Source of the DNA: an uncultured Eubacteriales bacterium
GTDB lineage: Bacteria > Bacillota > Clostridia > Christensenellales > Aristaeellaceae
DNA: 64,000 nucleotides
Assembly: GCA_900548145.1 (NCBI GenBank)
Contig: URJB01000001.1
Span: forward strand, 186,001 to 250,000
Direction: 5' to 3'
Program-made: the position numbers and the translations under genes
Shown: positions 54,001-62,165 of the stretch, one piece after another
How the letters are laid out: every line of letters begins with the position of its first letter
Numbering within the stretch: position 1 is the first letter of the stretch
Notes under the pieces: model-generated
Seen by the model: the letters and a program-made list of their open reading frames with translations, nothing else
Told to the model about the DNA's origin: nothing
Database searches by the model: none

Positions 54001-55183
54001 AAACCAGCAGGAAGAAAGTCAGTACGCTGTCCGCCTGTCCCCATGCCGCTCCATTGACCAGCACAGCCGGATTTAGCGCATACAGAACCGCCAGAAACAG
54101 CGCCGGGAAAGTCCCGAGACGCTTTTTGGCATAAAGGTACAAAAGCGCGGCTCCCGCCAGATCAAACAGGATCGGCCACAGTTTCACCAGCAGCAGTCCC
54201 GGCTGGCCGACAGCTGTATTATAAGTGCCGAAAGCATTCATCAAGCCGCCGGTAATCCAGCAAAGCAGCATATATCCCGGCGGATAATCGCAGAAGCCGA
54301 TGTTCAGGTAAAATTTTGCCGGGCCAAGAGCGACCATCTGCTGACTCCACGCCGTAAAGCAGTTCACGTCCACGGAATACCCGGCGACCCGCAGGGCCAG
54401 AAAGACCCGCAGCCCCGCGGCCAGCAGAGCAATAACGATCATCGCCAGCACGGAAAACCTCTTTTCCGTGCTGGAAAGCCATGGCCGCAGCAGCAGACAA
54501 AGCAGCAGGAACGCCGCCGCCAGCAGACAAAACAGCGTGGTGCTCTTTTGAGGGACAGATTCAGTTTCCGTTTCCGTTTTTGAGGCAGCGGAGGAAGCCA
54601 CCGAGTACCACAAGGAAGAGGAAACTTCATCCGGGATAGCAGAAGCTTCCACCTTCACCAGTTCGATATCGTCAAAGTAAGCCTTGCCGATACTTTCGGC
54701 ACTGTAGCCGCCCAACCGAACGCCCAGCGTGATCTCTTTCTGATCCGGCCCGGTTTTGCCGTACCACTCCAGATATTGCCACTGACCATCTGTATCGTAA
54801 AGCCCGGTAGAAGAAGTATACAGATCCTCGATGCCAAAATTCGCTCCGTTGCCCTCGTCCCCCATGCTTTCTACCAGCACATAGCCGGAAAGGCGGTAAT
54901 AGCTATTGGGCTCTACCCGCACGGTGGTGATGTATCGTGCGTCGTTCAAACTGGCATTTTGAATCAAAGCGCTGTAGCTGCCGCTGTGTGCCTTTTCATC
55001 GGTGATCTGCAGCCGGGAATAGCCCGCCTCGTTACGGTAGGTATTGGTATACCACCCCTCTGGATCCCCCAATTCGTCCAACTGCTCAAACCCTCCGTTG
55101 GACAGCAGATTTTCTTCTGCGATTCCCCAAAGGGGAGCCAGAGCCACCAGCAGAAAAAGCAGCAGTGCCAGCGTTTTTTTCAT
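51008..55183 (-). CDS. Very large membrane glycosyltransferase with two GT-C modules and two binding domains
   Basis: A 1391-residue polytopic protein. A signal peptide (1-22) is followed by a carbohydrate-binding-module-like domain (about 24-178, with NLLSNGGFEQLDELGDPEGW), then a first GT-C membrane module (about 215-720) with the acidic loop VDVNCFTAW at 271 and DYPPGY at 299. A discoidin-like beta domain (about 780-915) follows, and then a second GT-C module (about 935-1391) with the protein-O-mannosyltransferase signature YFDEIYHARTAYE near 940 and THPPLGK. Each module should use a lipid-linked sugar on the outer face. Acceptors are unknown. It overlaps rnhB by four bases and is in the same transcription unit. 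Confidence 0.88.
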   Translation of the reverse strand: MKKTLALLLFLLVALAPLWGIAEENLLSNGGFEQLDELGDPEGWYTNTYRNEAGYSRLQITDEKAHSGSYSALIQNASLNDARYITTVRVEPNSYYRLSGYVLVESMGDEGNGANFGIEDLYTSSTGLYDTDGQWQYLEWYGKTGPDQKEITLGVRLGGYSAESIGKAYFDDIELVKVEASAIPDEVSSSLWYSVASSAASKTETETESVPQKSTTLFCLLAAAFLLLCLLLRPWLSSTEKRFSVLAMIVIALLAAGLRVFLALRVAGYSVDVNCFTAWSQQMVALGPAKFYLNIGFCDYPPGYMLLCWITGGLMNAFGTYNTAVGQPGLLLVKLWPILFDLAGAALLYLYAKKRLGTFPALFLAVLYALNPAVLVNGAAWGQADSVLTFFLLVCCIFAMERKWQFALPVYVTAVLLKPQALLFGPVLLIWLLRALFSQKEKRNLRGLTIGFGASIVVAAAIIVPFSVEQEHPIGWIIKLYSDTLSSYAYATLNTANWYYLLSANWAQLTLLTGRALPIATGCCALLPLLALAISCIRKKQPFLVRLLRTQNGQISLLCAVLSVYLFVVAAVGCTWSLYGYAMMALVYGTVILCCLHHSDAKHLPGFLALLLAGIYVLAVKVHERYLFPALGLFLLGYVCSRDRRLLWLMIGFSVTTFLNTAIVLDNSILYGSSLGHLNDDTLALNVILCVLNLLLLGFGAWVCLTPDWSAALKEKSQTQKKIAASDEAAFQVPESYEKMLLRPDDPRLALGWKDWLMMGVVTGLYAVLAFTNLGSTVAPQHGMVSSSAEEQITFELEESQDFYFLYYAGVSYNSFSIAVSEDGIIWSENYPCEMREGLCYRWNYALESWTDGSGAVKYGDNSTEGRLTLHGKYLRLNAETAGLNLFEVAFRSPSGENLPASIVSHTGDRPDMLTEAQDAAALLDEQDTCVGEPGWYTGTYFDEIYHARTAYEHLHGHRPYETTHPPLGKLLMAVGIAIFGMTPFGWRFAGAFIGVLMLPALYLVTKQLLHRRSLAAAAMTAFALDLMHYTQTRIATIDSFPVFFILLSYLCMIRYMKTDVFALKKDEVPRLCTRAFWKSQIPLALSGLFMGLSIASKWIGLYSAVGLAILFFTSVWRQFRAGNFSFCYGERQEIKPEVQKRLENAQRFTLNRILLTCGLCVVYFILVPCVIYYLSYIPYLSPTGPVTLERVIQAQISMLNYHSTPGLGMDHPFQSPWWQWPLILKPMWFAQDKFEPAGMASTIMCMGNPWIFYLGALCMLGVIVALVCKYIRLGCRGLELRHGNGDLSLYTIVIGFAAQFLPWVLVPRSMYMYHYFASVPFIILATVWWIGRIRKPKARAVVLTAYLTGAAVFFVMFFPYASGWLTSTQWLDSMKWVSKIYGGRWFNLYY

Positions 55184-55821
55184 TTTTTGCCTTCCTCCAA
55201 GAATTTACGAATAAAACTGTGCCGGTGTTCCGGCGTGGGGCCGAAACGGCGCAATGCGTCGATATGCTCAGCCGTACCGTACCCCATATTATGATCGAAG
55301 CCATACTGCGGGTACTGCTTCGCGTATTCCGCCATCTGTCGATCCCGAGTGACCTTGGCCACGATGCTGGCCGCCGCCACATGATAGCTGGTTGCGTCCC
55401 CATGAATAATGGGAATGACCGGGAAGGGCAGATGCAGACCCCGCACCGCGTCCACGATACAAAGCGTTGCAGCCGCGTCCTGTGCCGCCCGTTCCATGGC
55501 AAGACGGGTAGCGTTCAGGATGTTCATTTCGTCAATCTCCCGGGCGCTGGCCCGGCCTATGCCCACATAAAGCGCGTGTTCCATGATCTGGGCATAAACT
55601 TCTTCCCGGCGGGTGGCGCTCAATTTCTTGCTGTCGTCCACCCATGGGAAAACCGGTTCCGCAGGCAGGATCACACAGGCCGTGACCACATCGCCCACCA
55701 AGGGGCCGCGGCCCACCTCGTCCATTCCGGCCAGCGATGCACCGAAGCCCAGATGGGCCTGATCATAGGCCAGCATTTCCCGGAAATGCTGCATCCGTTT
55801 TTCAGACGGTTTCGGGGGCAT
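55180..55821 (-). CDS. rnhB: Ribonuclease HII
   Basis: Cuts RNA in RNA-DNA hybrids, including single ribonucleotides misplaced in DNA. The 213 residues have AGMDEVGRGPLVGDVV near 32-47 with the first two acidic ligands (Asp-Glu), DDSKKLS near 64, and CIVDAVRG near 122 and IVAKVTRDRQM near 152 supplying the others. The ATG at 55821 follows AAGGAGG; a longer reading frame upstream runs inside ylqF and is excluded. Overlaps ylqF by 20 bases and the glycosyltransferase gene by four. Confidence 0.94.
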   Translation of the reverse strand: MPPKPSEKRMQHFREMLAYDQAHLGFGASLAGMDEVGRGPLVGDVVTACVILPAEPVFPWVDDSKKLSATRREEVYAQIMEHALYVGIGRASAREIDEMNILNATRLAMERAAQDAAATLCIVDAVRGLHLPFPVIPIIHGDATSYHVAAASIVAKVTRDRQMAEYAKQYPQYGFDHNMGYGTAEHIDALRRFGPTPEHRHSFIRKFLEEGKK

Positions 55822-56674
55822 GGGACTTTTCCTCCTTCGGCGCAGTTTCCAAGGTGAGCTTCCCCACCTTGCCCGCCCGAAATTCATCCAGGACCACAGA
55901 GCAGGCTCTATCCATATCCAATACGCCGCCGCGCATCAAGAATCCGCGTCCCCGGCAAACTTCTTCCAAAAGCTCATAGCCTTTCGCGTCTGCATTTTTG
56001 ATCTTATAGCGCTGCATGGTTTCCGCAGGACGCAGGGTCATCAGATCCTCCAGCAGGCTGACACACAGTTCTTCCTGATTGTATACAGCGTCCCGAATAG
56101 TGCCGATATAAGCCAGCCGGGTAGCAGCCCGCTGATCGTTCAGCTTGGGCCACAGCATCCCGGGGGTGTCCAGCACTTCCAAGTAGGGCGTGACCTTCAC
56201 CCAGCGATTGCTCTTGGTCACACCGGGACGGTCGCCGGTTTCCGTCACGCTTCCGCCGTAAAGACGGTTGATGAAGGTGCTCTTGCCCACGTTAGGCACG
56301 CCGATCACCATAGCTCGGACGGTCTTGTTCATGCCGCGGCGCTCGCCTCGCTCCACCACCGCCTGCGCGGCGCTGGCGATAAAGGCTTTGGCCTGCTTGG
56401 TCTTCCCCGGAGTCGCGTCATAGGCCATGGCCTCCACACCGCGGCTCTTAAAATAAGCGAGCCATTCCTGCGTCTTGCCGTTTTCCGCCAGATCCGCCTT
56501 GCACAGGAGCAGGATGCGGCGCTTGTGACGCACCAGCTCGTTCAGCGCCGGGTTCCGGCTGGAAAGGGGCAGACGTGCGTCGCACAGTTCGATCACCAGA
56601 TCGACCTTGCTCAGCTGACTCTGCAGCAGACGCTTGGCTTTGGCCATATGCCCCGGATACCATTGAATCTCCAT
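55802..56674 (-). CDS. ylqF: YlqF (RbgA), ribosome-biogenesis GTPase
   Basis: Circularly permuted GTPase needed for late 50S ribosome assembly. Motif order in the 290 residues is G4 (LLCKADL near 57), G1 (GVPNVGKST near 124), G2 Thr in GVTKSN and G3 (DTPGMLWP near 171), then a C-terminal RNA-binding ANTAR-like domain. The G4 motif reads C-K-A-D where N-K-x-D is usual, a notable change at the guanine-contact Asn. First gene of the long unit that runs rnhB, glycosyltransferase, yifB, dprA, topA. Confidence 0.94.
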   Translation of the reverse strand: MEIQWYPGHMAKAKRLLQSQLSKVDLVIELCDARLPLSSRNPALNELVRHKRRILLLCKADLAENGKTQEWLAYFKSRGVEAMAYDATPGKTKQAKAFIASAAQAVVERGERRGMNKTVRAMVIGVPNVGKSTFINRLYGGSVTETGDRPGVTKSNRWVKVTPYLEVLDTPGMLWPKLNDQRAATRLAYIGTIRDAVYNQEELCVSLLEDLMTLRPAETMQRYKIKNADAKGYELLEEVCRGRGFLMRGGVLDMDRACSVVLDEFRAGKVGKLTLETAPKEEKSHAPETV

Positions 56675-56713
56675 CTTTCAGGGCTCCCTTCGAGGCGCGA
56701 ATGCTCCTCTTTT

Positions 56714-56742
56714 ATTAAAACATCGGTTGGATCAAATCTCAA
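56714..56742 (-). promoter_or_regulatory. Promoter of the ylqF-rnhB-...-dprA-topA unit
   Basis: On the minus strand TTGAGA (56742-56737), 17 bases, TTTAAT (56719-56714), 40 bases before the ylqF start. Both hexamers are moderate. Confidence 0.5.
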
Positions 56743-56775
56743 GATTTTTCCGTGACGGATTCGTAACAATCTGTC

Positions 56776-58932
56776 TCACGCCTTCGGCGGAAGCATGGTA
56801 AGCGCGATGCGCTTCTTTTTCGCGTCTACCTCGACTACCCATACCTTGATGACGTCGCCTACCTTGACCACCTCGGCGGGATGCTTGATGAAGCGGTTGG
56901 CCATACGGCTGATATGCACCAGACCGTCCTGATGAACGCCGATATCTACAAACGCGCCGAAGTCGATCACGTTACGGACAGTGCCCATCAGCTCCATGCC
57001 GGGAGCCAGATCTTCGATAGCCAGCACGTCCGTGCGCAGAACCGGCTTGGGCAGGTCGTCGCGGGGATCGCGGCCGGGCTTCTGCAGCTCCCGGGCAATG
57101 TCCTTAAGCGTCGGTTCGCCAACGTTCAGTTCTTCTGCCAGCTTTTTAACGCCGATTTCCTCCATGCGGACGTTCAAATCCGGCAGTTTGCCAGCCTTAA
57201 TGTCGGAAAGCTGATAGCCCAGTTTTTCCAGCAGCGCCTTGGCGGCCTCGTAGCTTTCCGGATGAACGGCGGTAGCGTCCAGCGCGTTCTTGCTGTCCCG
57301 AACCCGCAAAAAGCCTGCGCACTGTTCGAAGGCCTTCGGCCCCAGCTTGGGCACTTTTTTCAGCTGCGCTCGGCTGGTAATACCGTTTTCTTCCCGGTAA
57401 GCCACGATGTTTTTGGCCAGTGCGGGGCCGATGCCCGCCACATGGGACAACAGGGACGGCGAAGCGGTGGAAAGCTCCACGCCAACGCTGTTGACGCAGC
57501 CCTCGACCACGCCGTCCAGCGCTTCTTCCAGCTGGCTTTCTTTCAAATCGTGCTGATACTGCCCCACGCCGATGGCCTTGGGGTCGATCTTCACCAGCTC
57601 CGCCAGAGGATCCTGCATCCGGCGGGCAATGCTGACCGCGCTGCGCAGGCTGACGTCAAACTGAGGGAACTCCTCGGCGGCCAGCTTGCTGGCGGAATAC
57701 ACGGAGGCCCCCGCTTCGCTGACGATCATATAGGCGGCCTGTCCGCCCAGTTCCGGCAGCAGACCGGCGATGAACTGTTCTGCCTCCCGGCTGGCGGTAC
57801 CGTTGCCGATAGCGATCGCCGTCACACCGTATTTCCGGCACATGGCCAGAATTTCGGCTTTGGCGCGGGCCTTGGCCGCTTCCTGTCCCGGAAGGGTGAA
57901 ATGCCCCACGCCGGTGGCCAGCACCTTGCCATTTTCGTCCACCACCGCCAGCTTGCAGCCGGTGCGGAAGCCCGGATCCACGCCCAGCGTCACCTTGCCC
58001 TTCACCGGAGGGGCCATCAGCAGCTGATGCAGGTTCTTGCCGAAAACCTGAATGGCGGCGGTTCCGGCCCGGTCGGTCAGTTCGGCCCGAACCTCCCGTT
58101 CCAGACTGAGCTCGACCAGACGCTCCCAGGCATCCTGACAGGCCGCTTTTACCTGTTGGGTGGTCGTGCTGCCCTCCCGGACGAACGCCCGTTCCAGAAT
58201 GCCGACGGAGGCCGCCTCGTCCATGCGAATTGTCACTTTCAGAAATTCCTCCCGTTCGCCGCGGTTAACCGCCAGAATACGGTGGCCGGGAAGATTGCGT
58301 ACCTCCTGAGAAAAGTCGTAATACATGCTGTAGACGCTGTCTTCGTCCTTAGCTTTTTTCGATTCCAGCACACCAGTACGGAAAGCCAGCTCCCGCAGTT
58401 TCTTGCGCGCGTCCGCGTCGTCGCTGAACTGCTCGGCCAATATATCCCGGGCGCCCTGCAGGGCCTCTTCTGCCGTTTCAACGCCCTTCTCCGGCTGGAT
58501 GAAGGCCTCCGCGATCTGCTCCGGCGTTTTCTTTTTTTCGTTCTGCATCAAAAGCTGCAGGGCCAGCGGCTCCAAGCCCTTTTCCTTGGCGATGGTAGCG
58601 CGGGTGCGGCGTTTGGGGCGGAAGGGACGGTAAAGGTCTTCCAGTTCCGCCAGCGTAGAGGCAGCCGCCAGTTTGGCGGATAGCTCGTCCGTCAGGTTGC
58701 CCTGCTCCTGCAAAGCGGATTCGATTTCACTGCGGCGTTTGTCAAGGCCGCGAAGATACTGCAGGCGCTCAAAAATTTCCCGAAGCACCTGATCGTCCAG
58801 AGAATCCGTCATTTCCTTGCGGTAGCGGGCGATAAACGGGATCGTATTTCCGTCGTCGATCAGCTTGAGCACATTCTCACACTGCTGTTTTTTCAGATGA
58901 AATTCCTGACAAAGGATGGCGGTAATGTCCAT
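56776..58932 (-). CDS. tex: Tex family S1-domain RNA-binding protein
   Basis: A 718-residue Tex protein, a nucleic-acid-binding factor linked to transcription and RNA handling. It has a helical N-terminal domain, a YqgF/RNase-H-like domain (LGVDPGFRTGCKLAVVDENG near 326), tandem helix-hairpin-helix motifs (HVAGIGPALAKNIVAYREENG near 500) and a C-terminal S1 domain (GTVRNVIDFGAFVDIGVHQDGLVHIS near 655). Length and domain order match the family. AAGGA precedes the ATG; a promoter lies 35 bases upstream. Confidence 0.96.
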   Translation of the reverse strand: MDITAILCQEFHLKKQQCENVLKLIDDGNTIPFIARYRKEMTDSLDDQVLREIFERLQYLRGLDKRRSEIESALQEQGNLTDELSAKLAAASTLAELEDLYRPFRPKRRTRATIAKEKGLEPLALQLLMQNEKKKTPEQIAEAFIQPEKGVETAEEALQGARDILAEQFSDDADARKKLRELAFRTGVLESKKAKDEDSVYSMYYDFSQEVRNLPGHRILAVNRGEREEFLKVTIRMDEAASVGILERAFVREGSTTTQQVKAACQDAWERLVELSLEREVRAELTDRAGTAAIQVFGKNLHQLLMAPPVKGKVTLGVDPGFRTGCKLAVVDENGKVLATGVGHFTLPGQEAAKARAKAEILAMCRKYGVTAIAIGNGTASREAEQFIAGLLPELGGQAAYMIVSEAGASVYSASKLAAEEFPQFDVSLRSAVSIARRMQDPLAELVKIDPKAIGVGQYQHDLKESQLEEALDGVVEGCVNSVGVELSTASPSLLSHVAGIGPALAKNIVAYREENGITSRAQLKKVPKLGPKAFEQCAGFLRVRDSKNALDATAVHPESYEAAKALLEKLGYQLSDIKAGKLPDLNVRMEEIGVKKLAEELNVGEPTLKDIARELQKPGRDPRDDLPKPVLRTDVLAIEDLAPGMELMGTVRNVIDFGAFVDIGVHQDGLVHISRMANRFIKHPAEVVKVGDVIKVWVVEVDAKKKRIALTMLPPKA

Positions 58933-58965
58933 TGGTTCAAATCCTTTCCTTTATATGCACAAAAG

Positions 58966-58994
58966 ATTATAGCACGTCGCACCGCTTTTTTCCA
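58966..58994 (-). promoter_or_regulatory. Promoter of tex
   Basis: On the minus strand TGGAAA (58994-58989), 17 bases, TATAAT (58971-58966) with an extended TGC element. Confidence 0.65.
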
Positions 58995-59007
58995 GCTTGC
59001 CCCGATG

Positions 59008-59046
59008 AAAACACCGCTCCGAGCTATGCTGCCCGAAGCGGTGTTT
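59008..59046 (-). terminator. Terminator of the gene at 59048-60445
   Basis: A 10-bp stem AAACACCGCT/AGCGGTGTTT (59008-59017 with 59037-59046), beginning one base after the stop codon, with a short T run on either side. Confidence 0.65.
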
Positions 59047-59047
59047 T

Positions 59048-60445
59048 TCAGGTTTCAATCAGTTCTTTCATTTGTCGGAGTCCCCTGAGGGTCTCCTCCT
59101 GACTTTCCGTCCATTCCTTCCACAAAACACTGTCGTAAAACCGATTGTAGTATTCGAGAATCTTCTTGTCCGTCACAAAAACTTCCCGATAAGGTTCGGA
59201 CAGGCGATAGCTGGCGTTTGTGGGACAAATAATCAGCCCTTCTTCTTCGATGCCCACCAGCGTCATGGGCAAAGCCCGGTCGTTTTTCAAAAAGCGGATG
59301 GAAAACGAAGGAACTGTTTCCGCCTGACAGCAAATAAATTCCAAAATCCATTTTCGTTCTTCCGGGGTGAAGGAACGAAAACAGGCCACGTGATCCGAAA
59401 GGCGGCCCGTTTTCGCAAACCGTTCCATCCCCTTGCGCGTAACGGTCAAATAGGTCGGTTGATTTTTGTGGTACAGGTTTTGAAAGCGAGCGTAACAAAG
59501 TGCCCGAATATCCGCCCCGTTTTTCTCCCAGTCCAGCCCGATCTGTTCCGGGTGATCGCCAATGGCATCACGCAGGAGTTCCACAGGAAGATATTCGATC
59601 CCGATATCCTCCTTCAGATGATAGAGCACCCGATCGTGTTCCTTTTCCATGCAGGAAAGCATAAAGCCCGCCAAATCTTCCGAATCATAATGATTCATGA
59701 ATTTTTCCCGGAAGGGTTCCGCCTCGTTCAAGGCGCGGGTATACAGTTGAATGGGATTCGGCCCGCCTTCCCATTCCACTTCCTGCCAGCCTGATTTCTG
59801 CTTTCTCAGAATCTTCCATGCGTCATCGGCCCGATGCAGAAAAAGAGCGTTCTGGGCGCACACGCCCGCTTGTTCCTTTAAGCAGCCCTTTTTGTAGACG
59901 GAAAGATGGTAGTGCGGGTTGAATTGAAGTCTGACACCATCCCAAAAGGAAAAATACAAATATGGCGTGCAATCCTCCAACACATGTTGATCGACGGACA
60001 CACTCCCTGAGGAGCGTTCCAACAGCAGCTGGAACGCCTGAAGAATCTCCGTGTCAAAGCAGCCAAGCGCCAGAATTTCGCAGGACTGTTCCCCGATCCA
60101 TGCATTCAATTTTTTGCCCAGTTCAGAAGGCCGCTCCGGCTGTTCCGGCCCCATGAGCTGGCTTTGAAAAAGAGAACGAATCTGATATTGTTCCAATCCC
60201 AGCTTTTCGACTTCCAGTCCTTCTTCAAAACGTTTTGAATCTGTTTGACTTAATTCCGGAAACGCTTTACGAAATCTTTTCCAAAACGCAGAACAGCTTT
60301 TATAGCCGCTTTCATCCTTCATCAATCGTGCAATAACGGTTCGGCTTTTCTCGTTCATTTTCTTGGTCAGAGACGTGGCATTATAGCAATTTTTCTCCAT
60401 CCATTCAGAGAGCACCTGACCAAAGGTGCATATGAAATGACTCAA
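59048..60445 (-). CDS. Unrecognised 465-residue protein with helix-turn-helix-like N-terminus
   Basis: I do not recognise the family. The first 80 residues (SLTKKMNEKSRTVIARLMKDESG, then AFWKRFRKAFP) look like a small XRE-type helical DNA-binding domain; the remaining 380 are soluble, mixed alpha/beta and rich in aromatic residues and single cysteines. No membrane segment. The start is a TTG at 60445, 10 bases after GGGGG in GGAGGGGG; an ATG at 60550 opens the same frame but lies upstream of the promoter at 60486-60514, so it is unlikely. It is a single gene between a promoter and a terminator. A regulator is a guess from the N-terminus. Confidence 0.65.
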   Translation of the reverse strand: MSHFICTFGQVLSEWMEKNCYNATSLTKKMNEKSRTVIARLMKDESGYKSCSAFWKRFRKAFPELSQTDSKRFEEGLEVEKLGLEQYQIRSLFQSQLMGPEQPERPSELGKKLNAWIGEQSCEILALGCFDTEILQAFQLLLERSSGSVSVDQHVLEDCTPYLYFSFWDGVRLQFNPHYHLSVYKKGCLKEQAGVCAQNALFLHRADDAWKILRKQKSGWQEVEWEGGPNPIQLYTRALNEAEPFREKFMNHYDSEDLAGFMLSCMEKEHDRVLYHLKEDIGIEYLPVELLRDAIGDHPEQIGLDWEKNGADIRALCYARFQNLYHKNQPTYLTVTRKGMERFAKTGRLSDHVACFRSFTPEERKWILEFICCQAETVPSFSIRFLKNDRALPMTLVGIEEEGLIICPTNASYRLSEPYREVFVTDKKILEYYNRFYDSVLWKEWTESQEETLRGLRQMKELIET

Positions 60446-60485
60446 ATTGTCGCATCCCCCTCCGAAATAAGAAAACCATGAACGA

Positions 60486-60514
60486 ATTATATAGGATTTT
60501 CCGATTTCGGTAAA
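60486..60514 (-). promoter_or_regulatory. Promoter of the gene at 59048-60445
   Basis: On the minus strand TTTACC (60514-60509), 17 bases, TATAAT (60491-60486), followed 40 bases later by GGAGGGGG and the TTG start. Confidence 0.7.
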
Positions 60515-60573
60515 TACCTTATCCACTAAAAAAACAATAAAATTATACAATAATGCATTTTAGATTCTATCTA

Positions 60574-60607
60574 ACAAAAAATCCGCACCACGATTCAGCG
60601 ATGCGGA
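60574..60607 (-). terminator. Terminator of the arabinofuranosidase operon
   Basis: On the minus strand TCCGCA (60607-60602) pairs with TGCGGA (60587-60582), extended imperfectly inside, followed by TTTTTTG. Confidence 0.75.
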
Positions 60608-60624
60608 CTGAAAGAATGATTCTG

Positions 60625-62133
60625 TTATTTTCCGAGACGGATCACGTTCCAGCTCAAGGAAGGCAGCACCACGTTCAAATGACCGCCGTCCAATTGCCCA
60701 CCCTTTCCAGCGTGAGGGGTCACATTGTCCGGGTTTTCTTCCGTATTGACAGCTTTCACGTCGTCATGGTGCAGCACGATATGCTCCAGCACCTTCAACT
60801 CGCCAAACGCACGAAGATCGGCCTCCAGCGCGATGTCCTCCTTCAAATCGCGGTTCACGGCGAAGATCGTAACGGAACCGTCGTCGGCCATGGTGGCGGT
60901 AGCGTCTACCAGCGGAACGTCCGTATAGTCGCTGCAATCATACAGAGGGCTATGAAGAACGGGGCGAAGCGCCGTACCGCGGCCATATTTGGACGCGTGC
61001 ATCAGCGGCCAGAAAATGGTCTGCGCCCACACGCCGCCGCCATTGCGGGTCATAATGGGAGCAATCACGTTCACCAGCTGCGCCAGACAGGCAACCTTCA
61101 CGCGATCCGCGTTGCGCAGGAAGGTGATGAGCATCGCGCCCACCAGCAGCGCGTCCTCAAAATTGTAAATATCCTCCAGAAGGGGCAACGCCCGATCCCA
61201 CTTATCCCGCTTCCAGATTTCCTGATCCTGCTGATTGGAGTGGTACCAGACGTTCCACTCGTCGAAGGACAGATTGACCTGCTTTTTGCTGTGCTTTTTG
61301 CCCTTCACCGCGTCGCAGATGGATACGACCGTCTTGATGAAGGCGTCCAAGTCCATATTGCGGGCCAGGAAATCCGCCGTCTGATTGCTGGGATTGCCAT
61401 AGTAGCGGTGCAGGCTCACATAATCGATCTGATCGTAGCATTCGTCCAGCATCTGGTACTCCCAGCTGCCGAAGGTGCTCATTTCGTAAGAAGAGGAGCC
61501 GCAGGCCACCAGCTCGATGGTGGGGTCTACCCACTTCATCATCTTGCCCGCTTCGCAGGCGGTACGGCCGTATTCCGTGGCCGTCTTGTGGCACATCTGC
61601 CAGGGGCCGTCCATTTCGTTGCCAAGGCACCAGAGCTTGATGCCGAAGGGATCCTTCGCGCCGTTCTGAATGCGCAGGTCGCTCCAGTAGCTGCCGGAGG
61701 GATGATTGGCATATTCCACCACGTTCCGGGCGGCGTCCGCGCCCCGGGAGCCCAGATTGACGGCGTACATGACCTGCGTATCCGCTTTCTTGGCCCAGTC
61801 CACAAATTCATGGAGACCGACCTCGTTGGTTTCCGTGGTGAACCATGCCAGATCAAGCCGCTTCGGGCGCTGATCGCGGGGGCCGATGCTGTCTTCCCAG
61901 TTGAAGCCAGACACAAAGTTGCCGCCCGGATAACGCACCACCGGCACCCCCAGCTTGCGTACCATGTCGATCACATCGCGACGGAAACCGTTTTCATCCG
62001 CCGTGGGATGACTCGGCTCATAAATGCCGCCGTACACGGCGCGTCCCAGATGCTCAATAAAGGAACCGTAAATTCGTGGGTCGATTTTTCCGATGGTAAA
62101 ATCCCGATCCATAATCATTGTGGCTTTTTTCAT
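60625..62133 (-). CDS. abfA: Alpha-L-arabinofuranosidase, GH51
   Basis: Removes terminal arabinofuranose from arabinoxylan or arabinan side chains by a retaining mechanism. The 502 residues show the GH51 barrel start IYGSFIEHLGRAVYGGIYEP, the acid/base Glu173 in WCLGNEMDGP and the nucleophile Glu292 in SFDEWNVWY. There is no signal peptide, so it acts in the cytosol on imported oligosaccharides, in keeping with the two sugar permease genes directly upstream on the same strand. ATG follows AAAGGAG. Confidence 0.96.
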   Translation of the reverse strand: MKKATMIMDRDFTIGKIDPRIYGSFIEHLGRAVYGGIYEPSHPTADENGFRRDVIDMVRKLGVPVVRYPGGNFVSGFNWEDSIGPRDQRPKRLDLAWFTTETNEVGLHEFVDWAKKADTQVMYAVNLGSRGADAARNVVEYANHPSGSYWSDLRIQNGAKDPFGIKLWCLGNEMDGPWQMCHKTATEYGRTACEAGKMMKWVDPTIELVACGSSSYEMSTFGSWEYQMLDECYDQIDYVSLHRYYGNPSNQTADFLARNMDLDAFIKTVVSICDAVKGKKHSKKQVNLSFDEWNVWYHSNQQDQEIWKRDKWDRALPLLEDIYNFEDALLVGAMLITFLRNADRVKVACLAQLVNVIAPIMTRNGGGVWAQTIFWPLMHASKYGRGTALRPVLHSPLYDCSDYTDVPLVDATATMADDGSVTIFAVNRDLKEDIALEADLRAFGELKVLEHIVLHHDDVKAVNTEENPDNVTPHAGKGGQLDGGHLNVVLPSLSWNVIRLGK

Positions 62134-62165
62134 GTTTTTTCTCCTTTACGGGTTCAATCTATCCA

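Noticed and set aside
56881..58683. A 600-residue plus-strand frame opposite tex
   Set aside because: The minus strand shows YqgF, HhH and S1 domains in the correct order; the antisense frame has no support.
60445..60550. ATG at 60550 as start of the unrecognised gene
   Set aside because: A good promoter (60486-60514) lies inside this segment and a ribosome binding site precedes the TTG at 60445.
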